Assembly: GCA_020445605.1 (NCBI GenBank) | Contig: JAGRGH010000055.1 | Span: 38,180 to 102,179, forward strand | Direction of reading: 5' to 3' | Length of the DNA stretch: 64,000 nucleotides | DNA from: Chromatiales bacterium | GTDB lineage: Bacteria > Pseudomonadota > Gammaproteobacteria > JAGRGH01 | Shown here: positions 19,717 to 30,339 of the stretch, one piece after another | Layout: each line of letters starts with the position of its first letter | Numbering within the stretch: position 1 is the stretch's first letter | The notes under the pieces: model-generated | What the model saw: only the letters and a program-made list of their open reading frames with translations | What the model was told of the DNA's origin: nothing | The model's database searches: none | Made by a program: the position numbers and the translations under genes

Positions 19717-20826
19717 ATGGAGGCACGTCGCGCATGGCTGGCGCTGCACCGGGCACCCGGCATCGGCTCCACGCGCCTGCGCGAGGCCCTCGCAAGGGCC
19801 GGCGACGCGCCCGCGGTGCTCGCCGCGGGACCGGCCGCGTGGCGTGAGCTCGGCTTTCCCGAACCCGCCCGCGACTGGCTGGCGGCGCCGGACCATGCTC
19901 GGCTCGACACCGACCTGCGCTGGCTGGACGCGCCGGCGAACCACCTGATCCTGCCGGGCGACGCGGCCTGGCCGGTCCTGCTCGAGGCCATCGACGACCC
20001 GCCGGCCGGACTGTTCGTGACCGGCGACCCGGGTCTTCTCGCCGCGCCCCAGCTCGCCATCGTCGGCTCGCGCAGCGCGACCGCAGGCGGACTCGACAAC
20101 GCGCGCGCCTTCGCGCGTTATCTCGCCGGACTGGGTTTGGTGATCACCTCCGGCATGGCCCACGGCATCGACGCGGCAGCGCATCGCGGCGCACTCGATG
20201 CGGGCGCGCCGACACTGGCCGTACTCGGCTGCGGCACGGACGTGATCTATCCAGCCGCGCACGCGCAGCTCCAGTCGGCCATCACGTCGGCGGGCGCCAC
20301 CGTCAGCGAATTTGCGCCCGGCACGCCGGCGCGCGCCGGACACTTTCCGCGGCGCAACCGCATCATCAGCGGCCTGTCGCTGGGCGTGCTGGTCGTCGAG
20401 GCAGCACCGCGCAGCGGCTCGCTGATCACCGCGCGGCTCGCCGCCGAACAGGGTCGCGAGGTGTTCGCGATTCCCGGTTCGATTCACAACCCGCAGGCCC
20501 GCGGCTGCCACCAGCTCATTCGCGAGGGCGCGAAACTCATCGAGACGGCGCAGGAAATCATCGAGGAACTCGGCCCGCTCGCGGCCGTCGGCGCCGCGCG
20601 CAGGCCCGCCGCCGCGACACCCCGCGGTGGCGCTGAATTCACCCCGGACGCCGATCACCAGCGCCTGCTCGAAGCCATGGGTTTTGACCCGGTCAGCATG
20701 GACCAGCTGTGCGAACGCACCGGGATGCGTGCCGCGGAGGTCTCCTCGATGCTTCTGGTTCTGGAACTTGACGGTCGGGTATCATCCGCGCCCGGCGGCC
20801 GTTACCAGCGCCTGCGCGCGGGCTGA
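19717..20826 (+). CDS. dprA: DNA processing protein DprA
   Basis: Binds incoming single-stranded DNA and loads RecA during natural transformation. The 369-residue protein has an N-terminal helical part, the Rossmann-like DprA core (AIVGSRSATAGGLDNARAFARYL; SGMAHGIDAAAHRGAL; LGCGTDVIYPAAH; FPRRNRIISGLS; EAAPRSGSLITARLA) and a C-terminal winged-helix segment (DQLCERTGMRAAEVSSMLLVLELDGRV). The presence of dprA alone does not prove competence, since it is kept in many non-competent species. The smg gene often found between dprA and topA is absent. Confidence 0.95.
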   Translation: MEARRAWLALHRAPGIGSTRLREALARAGDAPAVLAAGPAAWRELGFPEPARDWLAAPDHARLDTDLRWLDAPANHLILPGDAAWPVLLEAIDDPPAGLFVTGDPGLLAAPQLAIVGSRSATAGGLDNARAFARYLAGLGLVITSGMAHGIDAAAHRGALDAGAPTLAVLGCGTDVIYPAAHAQLQSAITSAGATVSEFAPGTPARAGHFPRRNRIISGLSLGVLVVEAAPRSGSLITARLAAEQGREVFAIPGSIHNPQARGCHQLIREGAKLIETAQEIIEELGPLAAVGAARRPAAATPRGGAEFTPDADHQRLLEAMGFDPVSMDQLCERTGMRAAEVSSMLLVLELDGRVSSAPGGRYQRLRAG

Positions 20827-20936
20827 TTCCCGACGCCGCACACCGCAGTTCGCCGGCCGCCGTCGGCGCACGGCGACCATTGCCACGCAACCTTCCGGCT
20901 TGACGTAGCCGCCCGGCGCCCTATCCTGCATCGCCC

Positions 20937-23234
20937 ATGAACCTCGTCGTCGTCGAATCTCCGGCCAAGGCCAAGACCATCAAGAAGTACCTGGGCAAGG
21001 ACTTCGAGGTGCTGGCCTCCTATGGTCACGTGCGCGATCTCGTCCCCAAGGAGGGCGCGGTCGACCCGAACAACGGCTACTCGATGCGCTACGAACTGAT
21101 CGAGCGCAACGAGAAACACATGCAGGCGATCGCCAAGGCGCTGAAAAAGGCCGACGCCCTGTATCTCGCGACCGACCCGGATCGCGAGGGCGAGGCCATT
21201 TCCTGGCACATCGTCGAGCATCTGAACCATCGCAAACAGCTTGGCGACCGGCCGGTGCATCGCGTGGCGTTCAACGAAATCACCAAGCGCGCGGTGCAGG
21301 ACGCCATCGCACATCCGCGCGAGCTTTCGCGCGATCTGGTCAATGCGCAGCAGGCGCGGCGTGCGCTCGACTATCTGGTCGGCTTCAATCTCTCGCCGCT
21401 GCTCTGGCGCAAGGTTCGCCGCGGGCTGTCGGCCGGACGCGTACAGAGTCCGGCGCTGCGCCTGATCGTCGAGCGCGAGCTGGAAATCGAGGCGTTCGTC
21501 GCGCGCGAATACTGGACGATCGAGGCCGACTGCGCGAAGGACCAGCAGCGCTTCACGGCCAGACTCACACACCTGGCCGGCGAAAAGGTCGAGCAGTTCA
21601 CCTTGACCGAAGGCACCGGCGCGCACGCGGCGCGCGAGGCGATCGAGCGCGCCGCCAAGGGCGAGCTCACGGTCGCGGCGGTCGAGCGCAAGCAGCGTCG
21701 GCGCAATCCGGCGGCGCCGTTCACGACCTCCACGCTGCAACAGGAGGCGGCGCGCAAGCTCGGTTTCACGGCCCAGCGCACCATGCGCGTCGCCCAGCAG
21801 CTCTATGAAGGCGTGGACACCGGCGACGGCGCGGTCGGTCTGATCACCTACATGCGTACGGACTCCGTGCAGCTCGCGGCCGAGGCCGTGGCCCAGGTTC
21901 GCGAACTCATCGCGACGCGTTACGGCGCCGCGGCGCTGCCCGAGGCGCCGCGCGTCTACAAGACCAAGGCGAAGAACGCCCAGGAGGCCCACGAGGCCGT
22001 GCGGCCAACGTCGTTCGAACGCCTGCCCGATTCGCTCAAGGCCCACCTCAGTCGCGATCAGCAGCGGCTCTACGAACTGATCTGGAAGCGCGCCGTTGCC
22101 AGTCAGATGCTGCATGCGACGATCGACCAGGTCGCCGTCGACCTCGACGCCGGGGACGGCCACCGGCTGCGCGCGAACGGCTCGACAGTGGCCGACCCGG
22201 GTTTCATGCAGGTGTATCTGGAGGGCGTCGACGACGCCAAATCCGGCGACGAGGACGAGCGCACCCTGCCGCCGCTGGCCGAGGGCGAGCGCATCCGGCT
22301 CGAGACCCTGCGCGCCGACCAGCATTTCACCGAGCCGCCGCCGCGTTACTCGGAAGCGTCGCTGGTCAAGGCGCTCGAGGAATTCGGCATCGGTCGCCCA
22401 TCGACCTATGCGTCGATCATCTCGACGCTGGAGCAGCGCGAGTATGTCCAGCTCGACAAGAAGCGCTTCGTGCCGACCGACGTCGGCCGCGTGGTCAACC
22501 GCTTCCTGACGCTGTACTTCACCCAGTATGTCGACTACGACTTCACCGCGCGCCTTGAGGACGAACTCGATGCCGTCTCGCGCGGCGAAAAGGACTGGAT
22601 TCCGCTGCTGGAATCGTTCTGGCGGCCGTTCAAGGACAAGGTCGACGACACCGAGCAGAACGTCCGGCGCAGCGACGTCACCCAGGAACAGACCGACGAG
22701 GACTGCCCGAAGTGCGGCAAGAAGCTGGCGATCCGACTCGGTCGTCACGGCCGCTTCATCGGCTGCACGGGCTATCCGGAATGCGATTACACCCGTGACC
22801 TCGAAGCCCGCGCCGACGCGCCGGCCCCCGAGGCCGAGGTCGTCGAGGGCCGCAGCTGTCCACAATGCGGTTCGCAACTGCTGGTCAAGAACGGCCGCTA
22901 TGGCAAGTTCATCGGTTGCAGCGGCTATCCCGACTGCCGCTTCATCGAACCCCTGGACAAGCCCGAAGATACGGGCGTGCGCTGCCCGCAGTGCCACGCC
23001 GGCACGCTGCTCAAGCGCAAGTCGCGGCGCGGCAAGGTGTTCTATTCGTGTTCGACCTATCCGAGCTGCGACTACGCGGTCTGGAACCCGCCGCTGGCCG
23101 AGCTCTGCCCGAAATGCCGCTGGCCGATCATGACCATCAAGACCACCAAGCGTTACGGCGCACAGAAGGTCTGCCCGCAGAAGAACTGTGCCCACACCGA
23201 GCCGTACGACGGCGACCCGCCCGCTTCCAGCTGA
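20937..23234 (+). CDS. topA: DNA topoisomerase I
   Basis: Type IA enzyme that relaxes negative supercoils. Toprim domain at the N-terminus (VVVESPAKAKTIKKYLG; LATDPDREGEAISWH), central transesterification domain with active-site Tyr in GLITYMRTDSVQ, then AHEAVRPT and GIGRPSTYASIISTL. The C-terminus carries four zinc-ribbon cysteine clusters (CPKCGKKL, CPQCGSQL, CPQCHAGT, CPKCRWPI). At 765 residues it is slightly shorter than the 865-residue E. coli enzyme, from a shorter C-terminal part. A 110-bp gap separates it from dprA. Confidence 0.98.
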   Translation: MNLVVVESPAKAKTIKKYLGKDFEVLASYGHVRDLVPKEGAVDPNNGYSMRYELIERNEKHMQAIAKALKKADALYLATDPDREGEAISWHIVEHLNHRKQLGDRPVHRVAFNEITKRAVQDAIAHPRELSRDLVNAQQARRALDYLVGFNLSPLLWRKVRRGLSAGRVQSPALRLIVERELEIEAFVAREYWTIEADCAKDQQRFTARLTHLAGEKVEQFTLTEGTGAHAAREAIERAAKGELTVAAVERKQRRRNPAAPFTTSTLQQEAARKLGFTAQRTMRVAQQLYEGVDTGDGAVGLITYMRTDSVQLAAEAVAQVRELIATRYGAAALPEAPRVYKTKAKNAQEAHEAVRPTSFERLPDSLKAHLSRDQQRLYELIWKRAVASQMLHATIDQVAVDLDAGDGHRLRANGSTVADPGFMQVYLEGVDDAKSGDEDERTLPPLAEGERIRLETLRADQHFTEPPPRYSEASLVKALEEFGIGRPSTYASIISTLEQREYVQLDKKRFVPTDVGRVVNRFLTLYFTQYVDYDFTARLEDELDAVSRGEKDWIPLLESFWRPFKDKVDDTEQNVRRSDVTQEQTDEDCPKCGKKLAIRLGRHGRFIGCTGYPECDYTRDLEARADAPAPEAEVVEGRSCPQCGSQLLVKNGRYGKFIGCSGYPDCRFIEPLDKPEDTGVRCPQCHAGTLLKRKSRRGKVFYSCSTYPSCDYAVWNPPLAELCPKCRWPIMTIKTTKRYGAQKVCPQKNCAHTEPYDGDPPASS

Positions 23235-23247
23235 AGGAGCCCGATTC

Positions 23248-23722
23248 ATGACCAAACCATTCGTTGCCGTCCTCATGGGCTCGGATTCCGATCTGCCCGT
23301 CATGCAGGCCACGCTCGATACGCTGAGCGCGCTGGAGATTCCCTGGGAGGTGCGCGTGACCTCCGCGCATCGCACGCCGGCGGCGACCCATGAGTATGTG
23401 CACGGCGCGGAAAAGCGCGGCTGTGCCGTATTCATCGCCGCCGCCGGGTTGGCGGCGCATCTCGCCGGCACGGTCGCCGGCCTGACCACCAAGCCGGTCA
23501 TCGGCGTGCCGCTGGCGGCCGGATCGCTCGGCGGCTTCGATTCCCTGCTCTCGACCGTGCAGATGCCCGGCGGCATTCCCGTCGCCTGCGTGGCGATCGG
23601 CAAGGCCGGCGCCACGAACGCGGGCTACCTCGCCGCGCAGATGCTCGCGATCGCCGATCCCGCCATCGACCAGCGCATTCGCGCCGATCGCGAAAAGAAG
23701 GCCGCGGCCGTACTGGCCAAGA

Positions 23723-23751
<29 letters not shown>
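23248..23751 (+). CDS. purE: N5-carboxyaminoimidazole ribonucleotide mutase, class I
   Basis: Converts N5-CAIR to CAIR in purine synthesis. The 167-residue protein shows GSDSDLPVM, the SAHRTP motif with the catalytic His, AAAGLAAHLAG and PVIGVPLAAGSLGGFDSLLSTVQMPGGIPVA. The ATG at 23248 has AAGGAG nine bases upstream; the longer upstream frame overlaps topA and is rejected. No purK lies beside it, although purE is usually followed by purK; it overlaps tsaC by 29 bp instead. Confidence 0.96.
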
Positions 23752-25579
<1,828 letters not shown>

Positions 25580-25590
25580 GTGGCCATAGC

Positions 25591-26859
25591 TCAACGGCGG
25601 CTGTCCGCTTCCCGCTCCACGTTGCCGCTGCGGTCGGTGATCTCCGGATAGGGCTCGAGCGCGGCCTGCGAGGTCCGCACCATCGGTACGAACGGCACCT
25701 GCGCTTCGAGTGCGACCGGCGCGCGCCGCGTACGGCGCCACAGGCCGTAGACCCCGACCACCCCGAGTACCGCGGACGAGATCAGCGCGAACATGCGCTC
25801 GCCGAACAGCTGCATCGGTCCGACCACGAACAGCGGCCCGAGCGCGGCACCCAGCCCGTAGGCCAGCAGCATCGCCCGCGCGGCGTCGAGCGCGCGCTCG
25901 CGGGGCACCTGGTCGTTCAGATGTGCGACGGCCAGCGAATAGAGGCTCAGCATCATGCCGCCGTAGACGAACGCGCTGACGCCGAGCAACCAGCGCGACT
26001 GCGGCAGGGCGATGCCGATGTACAGCGCAACCAGCCCGCCGACCCAGGCGACCGCCGTGAGCACGCCACGCCGGCCGACCCGGTCGGACAACCAACCGAA
26101 CGGCCACTGCAGCACGACCCCGCCGACGATCACCAGCCCGGTGAAAAGGCCGGTCGCCCGCGCATCGCCACTGGCCGCGAGAAAGAACTGCGCGCCGTAA
26201 CTCCAGAACGCACCGTTGGCGATGCCGCTGGCGACGACCGCCACGGTCGCAAGCGGCGCAACCCGTGCCAGGACCAGCGAACCGGCCGGGGGCGCGGTCA
26301 CGCTGCCCGGCGCGCTGAACGGCAACAACGCGACCGGCAGAATGCCCAGACTGAACAGCGCCGCGGCGAGCACCAGCGCGAGCGACGGGTCGCCGCCACC
26401 GATCCACGGCGCGCCGACCACCCCGACGGCCAGCGCCAGCAGCGTCACCATCATGTAGGCGCCAAACACGCGCCCGCGATGCGCCGTCGGCGTGACCGCA
26501 TTGATCCAGCTCTCGGTGACGAGATACAGGCCGACCAGCGCGATGCCCTGCACGAGTCGCAACAGCCACCAGCCGACCGCGGTCTCGGAATACGCCAGCG
26601 CCAGCGCCATGGTCGAGCCGATCGCGGCCAGCGCCGCGAACACGCGGATGTGACCGACGGCGCGCACCAGCCGCGGTACCAGAAACGTACCGACGATGAA
26701 GCCGACGAAGTAGCCGCCGAGCAGCAGGCCGGTGACGCCGGATTCGCGCCCCAGCGCCGCCGAGCGCAGCGGCAGCGCGAGGGCGATGATGCCGTTGCCG
26801 ATCAGCACCACGGCGATGCTGGTGAACAGCGCCGCCAGTGGCCACAGCGCGCGCGTCAT
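25591..26859 (-). CDS. MFS transporter (YcaD-like)
   Basis: A 422-residue inner-membrane protein with about 12 predicted helices and the MFS loop motif GWLSDRVGRRGVLTA between helices 8 and 9, as well as VPRLVRAVGHIR in the first half. The pattern (12 helices, LRLVQGIALVGLYLVTESWIN) resembles the YcaD/UPF0226 group. The substrate cannot be read from sequence. ATG at 26859 overlaps the pdxB stop (ATGA). The hydrophilic tail of about 35 residues is unremarkable. Confidence 0.85.
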   Translation of the reverse strand: MTRALWPLAALFTSIAVVLIGNGIIALALPLRSAALGRESGVTGLLLGGYFVGFIVGTFLVPRLVRAVGHIRVFAALAAIGSTMALALAYSETAVGWWLLRLVQGIALVGLYLVTESWINAVTPTAHRGRVFGAYMMVTLLALAVGVVGAPWIGGGDPSLALVLAAALFSLGILPVALLPFSAPGSVTAPPAGSLVLARVAPLATVAVVASGIANGAFWSYGAQFFLAASGDARATGLFTGLVIVGGVVLQWPFGWLSDRVGRRGVLTAVAWVGGLVALYIGIALPQSRWLLGVSAFVYGGMMLSLYSLAVAHLNDQVPRERALDAARAMLLAYGLGAALGPLFVVGPMQLFGERMFALISSAVLGVVGVYGLWRRTRRAPVALEAQVPFVPMVRTSQAALEPYPEITDRSGNVEREADSRR

Positions 26860-28007
26860 GACGCGGTCGGCGTGCCAAATCCGGCGGCGAGCAGTCGTCG
26901 ATACGCTGCCTGATCGTCGGTATCGGCGAGCAGCCGGTGCGCGGACCATTCGCGCCGCAGAGGATAGTTGCGGCGCAGCCCGTCGAACGCCGCCCGGCGT
27001 TCGGCTTCGGACCCGCCAAGGCCGGCGCGCAGTTCCAGCGTGTCGCGACGCAGGCCGGCGACCTGCCCCAGCACCGCGGCGATCGCGGCATCGCCGCCCG
27101 CGCCGACCACGATGGGATCAGGTACCGGCGGCAGGGCATCGGCCATGCGCCAGGTCGGCCGCAGCCCGAAATTGCGCGCGTAAGCGTCGAGCACGCGCTC
27201 GGTGCCGCGCAGGCGGCCCTCCTGGGAATAACCCGCCACATGTGGACTCGCGAATCCGACCCTGTGGGCGAGGCTTGCATCGATCAGGGGTTCACCGGCC
27301 CAGACGTCCAGGTGCACATGCAGATCATCGTCAAGCGCCAGTCGCGCGCGAAGCGCCGGCTCGTCCAGCACACCGCCGCGACCGGCATTGCACAGGATCG
27401 TCCCCGGCCTCAGGGCCGCGATGAAGTCCGCCCCGAGCAGGCCGGCCGTCGCGTGCGGACCGCTGCGCGTCAGCGGCGTGTGTACGCAAACGGCGTCCAT
27501 GCCGGCGACCTCATCGAGCGTGACGAAGCCACTCGGACCCTCGCGCTCGGCGCGCGGCGGATCGTTGCAGGCAACCACCAGGCCCAGCGCGCGGGCCCGT
27601 TGCGCCAGTGCAGTGCCGACATGTCCACAGCCGACGATGCCCAGACGCAGTCCGGCCAGGGGACGACCCGCGCGAACGGCCAGCGCGGCCAGGCCCGCAA
27701 GCGTGTACTCGGCGGCGGCCGCGGCGTTCGCGCCCGGCGCGCTCGCGAACGCGATGCCCGCATCGGCCAGTGCGTCGACATCGACATGATCGGTCCCGGC
27801 CGTGGCGGTCGCGACGAACCTGAGCGCGGTGCCGGCGACCAGCGCCGCATCCACCCGCGTGACCGAGCGCACGATCAGCGCATCGGCATTGACCAGCATC
27901 GAACGATCCATGCCCCGCCCGTCGGCCAGACGCAGGCGTGCGACACCGTCGAAGGCAGCGGAAACCGCTGGGATTTCCTGATCGGCCACGACCACGGGAA
28001 GACTCAT
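26856..28007 (-). CDS. pdxB: Erythronate-4-phosphate dehydrogenase
   Basis: NAD-dependent D-2-hydroxyacid dehydrogenase of the DXP-dependent pyridoxal phosphate pathway. About 383 residues: catalytic-domain start VVVADQEIPAVSAAF, NAD-binding GIVGCGHVGTALAQRARALG, NAGRGGVLDEPAL, LDVWAGEP with active-site Glu, and SPHVAGYSQEGRLRGTERV with catalytic His. A C-terminal PdxB dimerisation domain of about 80 residues marks it off from SerA and other relatives. An ATG at 28019 would add four residues; neither start has a strong ribosome site. Confidence 0.92.
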   Translation of the reverse strand: MSLPVVVADQEIPAVSAAFDGVARLRLADGRGMDRSMLVNADALIVRSVTRVDAALVAGTALRFVATATAGTDHVDVDALADAGIAFASAPGANAAAAAEYTLAGLAALAVRAGRPLAGLRLGIVGCGHVGTALAQRARALGLVVACNDPPRAEREGPSGFVTLDEVAGMDAVCVHTPLTRSGPHATAGLLGADFIAALRPGTILCNAGRGGVLDEPALRARLALDDDLHVHLDVWAGEPLIDASLAHRVGFASPHVAGYSQEGRLRGTERVLDAYARNFGLRPTWRMADALPPVPDPIVVGAGGDAAIAAVLGQVAGLRRDTLELRAGLGGSEAERRAAFDGLRRNYPLRREWSAHRLLADTDDQAAYRRLLAAGFGTPTAS

Positions 28008-28178
28008 GGGATCACGCATACCGCGCAGTCCGGGCTGCGAAAACGGCTGGAAATTTCGGCAATACAGGGCGCCTGGCGACGCACGCATCGACCCGCGCGC
28101 TTGAAGGGTGCGGTGCGATGTACTACTTTGCGTGAGAGGCTGCGTCGACCGCGGGACGCCGCGCAGAGGAGCAAAACA

Positions 28179-28826
28179 ATGCGAACGATCATGGTGTTGA
28201 ACCCGAAGGGCGGTTCGGGCAAGAGTACGATCTCCATGAATCTTGCCACCTATTACGCGGACGAGGGCCAGCGCGTCACGTTGGCCGACTACGATCCGCA
28301 GGGCTCGTGCCTGGACTGGCTGGAGGCCCGTCGCGACTATACCGGGATTCCCGAGATCAGGGGTGTGGCGGCTTGGCAGGCCAAACCGCGCATCCCCGCG
28401 AACAGCGACTACGTGATCATGGACGTGCCCGCGCGCACCCATGGCCACGAACTGGCCAACCTGCTCGCGCATGCGCAGTCGGTCATCATGCCGGTACTGC
28501 CCTCACCGATCGACATGCGTGCAGCGGTGCGCTACGTCGAGGAACTGGGCAAGACCGCAGCGATTTCCAAGGACAAGACGCGCATGGCACTGGTCGCCAA
28601 CCGGGTGCGCGAGCGCACCGTCATTGCCCATGATCTGGATGCGTTCCTGCACAAGCTGGGCGTGCCACTCGTCGCGACCCTGCGCGAAAGCCAGAATTAC
28701 GTGCGCGCGGCGCAGACCGGGCTCGGAATCTTCGAACTGGCGCCGTCCGCCGCCCAGGCTGACGTCGACCAGTGGGTGCCGCTGCTGACCTGGCTCGACA
28801 GCGCCGCGAGCCGCCCGAAGCATTAG
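28179..28826 (+). CDS. Unaccompanied ParA/MinD-type ATPase
   Basis: A 215-residue P-loop ATPase of the ParA group with the deviant Walker A (NPKGGSGKSTISMNLA, residues 8-23), DYDPQGSCLDWLEARR (residues 39-54) and Walker B-like YVIMDVPA. AGAGGAG sits 7 bases before the ATG. No parB-like gene, N-terminal DNA-binding domain or plasmid context is nearby. That fits the small orphan ParA group that positions cellular cargo such as chemoreceptor arrays, microcompartments or pili, rather than chromosome partition. The cargo is not evident from the neighbours. Confidence 0.85.
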   Translation: MRTIMVLNPKGGSGKSTISMNLATYYADEGQRVTLADYDPQGSCLDWLEARRDYTGIPEIRGVAAWQAKPRIPANSDYVIMDVPARTHGHELANLLAHAQSVIMPVLPSPIDMRAAVRYVEELGKTAAISKDKTRMALVANRVRERTVIAHDLDAFLHKLGVPLVATLRESQNYVRAAQTGLGIFELAPSAAQADVDQWVPLLTWLDSAASRPKH

Positions 28827-28962
28827 GGCCTGTTAGCGCGAGACAGGGGCGTCCCGCCCGAAAATCGAACGCACAAGTGTTTGATTTTCGTTAGTGACCG
28901 AAAACCGCGCTTTTCGGTTGCGACGTTGAAAGGGCCATGGACGGACCTTTTTCAACAACCGG
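28827..28962. repeat. Repeat family B, copy B1
   Basis: Directly after the ParA stop, three hairpins follow each other: CGAAAATCGAAC/GTTTGATTTTCG (28859-28890, one mismatch), ACCGAAAA/TTTTCGGT (28897-28918) and GTTGAAAGG.../...CCTTTTTCAAC (28925-28956). The same modules in the same order occur at 62781-62930, and the first and last parts at 37921-38010 in reverse orientation. No gene is present from 28827 to 28997. Confidence 0.7.
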
Positions 28963-28997
28963 CTAGTGTCCTGTCCCGTGGGTCAGGGAACGGTTGA

Positions 28998-30008
28998 TCA
29001 CGGCCACCGACCCTGGAGGATGCCCGTGTAGCTACAGCGGACATCGACCGGCAACATCGCGTTGCAGGCCCCCACCTTCCAGAAAAAGACATCTCCCGAA
29101 CTCCCGGTGCCCGCATGCGGGCTGCCCAGAATGCGCTCCGGTGGATCGCCGACGCGGTCGGCATAGATGACCGATGAACTCGCCGGCAGATTTGGATCGC
29201 CATTCGTACAATTGTTTTCCAGCTCACTGCGCTGGCGGGCGATACACAGGTTGTAGCCGTCCGCCCGGTTGTCTTCGCTCCAGTCAAACAGCACGCCCCA
29301 GAGATCGGGCACGGAAATATCCGCCATGCCTGCGTTCTGTGGTGCGGGCAGCCGCTTCGCCTGCCAGTCCAGCCGGCGGCTGGCGGACCACACGCAGGGC
29401 GGCCGGATAAACGACTGCGCCTTGGGCAGCGCCGGATTCGTATAGACGCTACATGCCTGGACCGCCCAGCTAACCTCTTCCCCGCGCCAGCGGGCCGCTT
29501 CGAGCCTGGCATTCGTGAAGGTGTTGCGGGTGACGGGACTCAGATAACGATCCGGCTGCGGCGTGGAGTCACAGGTGTTACCGGAAAAAATGCACAACCG
29601 GTAATCGATGCCATAGAGGCGCACCGGAGCGGGTGCCGGAAAATAGCCGTGTTCGAGCAGGCCGGGCGGCGGACAGCCGCGCGCGTACGGCAGGCCCGGG
29701 ATGCATTCCCTGACATCGAAACGCGGCGGGCCCTGCGGCGGCATGCCGGACGACCACGCCGGCCGCCAGTAAAAACTCATGACGAAGTCGGCGTTGTGGT
29801 GCCAGTCCAGGACGAGGTTGTCGGCCGGCAGGTCGAGCACCACCTGCGCCGCCTCCACCATCGGCTGGGAAATGACGGTCGGCATGCCCGGGTAGCTGCG
29901 GGCGTTGGCGAGGCCGGCGAACGCCAGCAGCAGGCCAGACGAAACGATGCCGGTCAGGGAAATTCTGAATACTCCAGAGTTTCCCGCGGCACACGGAAGT
30001 GCCGCCAC
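28998..30008 (-). CDS. Secreted protein of unknown function, possible fibronectin-III-like repeats
   Basis: A 336-residue protein with a hydrophobic export signal (TGIVSSGLLLAFAGLANA, then RSYPG). Residues 1-17 are encoded by the end of repeat A2, so the present start (GTG at 30008) may have been created or moved by the repeat. Two or three segments share a beta-strand pattern: VLDWHHNADFVMSFYWRP; YGIDYRLCIFSGNTC...WAVQACSVY; LFDWSEDNRADGYNLCIA...NNC...VGACN. These look like disulfide-linked fibronectin-III-like domains. No family is recognised and no enzyme motif is seen. The ParA gene on one side and a YeeZ-like gene on the other give no hint of role. Confidence 0.6.
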   Translation of the reverse strand: MAALPCAAGNSGVFRISLTGIVSSGLLLAFAGLANARSYPGMPTVISQPMVEAAQVVLDLPADNLVLDWHHNADFVMSFYWRPAWSSGMPPQGPPRFDVRECIPGLPYARGCPPPGLLEHGYFPAPAPVRLYGIDYRLCIFSGNTCDSTPQPDRYLSPVTRNTFTNARLEAARWRGEEVSWAVQACSVYTNPALPKAQSFIRPPCVWSASRRLDWQAKRLPAPQNAGMADISVPDLWGVLFDWSEDNRADGYNLCIARQRSELENNCTNGDPNLPASSSVIYADRVGDPPERILGSPHAGTGSSGDVFFWKVGACNAMLPVDVRCSYTGILQGRWP

Positions 30009-30110
30009 AACGACGGCTGCAAGCCGTTGAGAACGAAAAGAAGACGAAAAATGGCGCTTTTTCGTTTTCGCTGCTCTGGCAATCTAGGACAGATTGATCA
30101 GGGCATTCTT
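29957..30110. repeat. Repeat family A, copy A2 (MITE-like, about 154 bp)
   Basis: Starts with an imperfect palindrome (GGGAAATTCTGAA...CAGAGTTTCCC, 29957-29985), followed by CGCGGCACA, a second hairpin, a central AT-rich hairpin with GACGAAAAA/TTTTTCGTT (about 30043-30062) and AATCT/AGATT near 30081-30095, ending GATCAGGGCATTC. It has the same layout and length as A3, with more decay at both ends. Its left 52 bases lie inside the neighbouring gene. Confidence 0.65.
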
Positions 30111-30188
30111 CAGATGGCGCATGGCTGATCCTCCGCGGCGGACTGGATCGGTCGAACCGGACTTCATGCTACCCGCTTCGCCCGCTAA

Positions 30189-30339
30189 GGAAACTCTGAA
30201 CAATTCAGAGTTTCCCGCGGCACAGGGACGTGCCACCATTTTCAATGTGCATAAGCCATTGAAAATGTAAGAAAACGAAAAGCCGCGCTTTTTCGTTTTC
30301 GTCGCTCTGTTAATCCAGGATGGATTAATCAGAGCTTCC
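30189..30339. repeat. Repeat family A, copy A3 (best preserved, 151 bp, CTAA duplication)
   Basis: Left end GGAAACTCTGAACAATTC and right end (reverse complement) GGAAGCTCTGATTAATCC form imperfect terminal inverted repeats. Both ends abut CTAA (30185-30188 and 30340-30343), as expected of a 4-bp target duplication. Inside are a perfect 12-bp hairpin (30189-30215), CATTTTCAATG/CATTGAAAATG, GAAAACGAAAA/TTTTCGTTTTC and TTAATCC/GGATTAA. No coding capacity. The right end touches the stop codon of the YeeZ-like gene. Together with A2 it fills the 331-bp gap between 30009 and 30339. Confidence 0.75.

Noticed and set aside
20802..23615. A 937-codon open frame on the minus strand
   Set aside because: Antisense to topA and purE, low-complexity composition, no motif.
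28827..28962. Repeat B1 as an intrinsic terminator or CRISPR fragment
   Set aside because: The hairpins are AT-rich without a following T-run, and there are no regularly spaced direct repeats. No CRISPR-like spacing was seen anywhere in the window.
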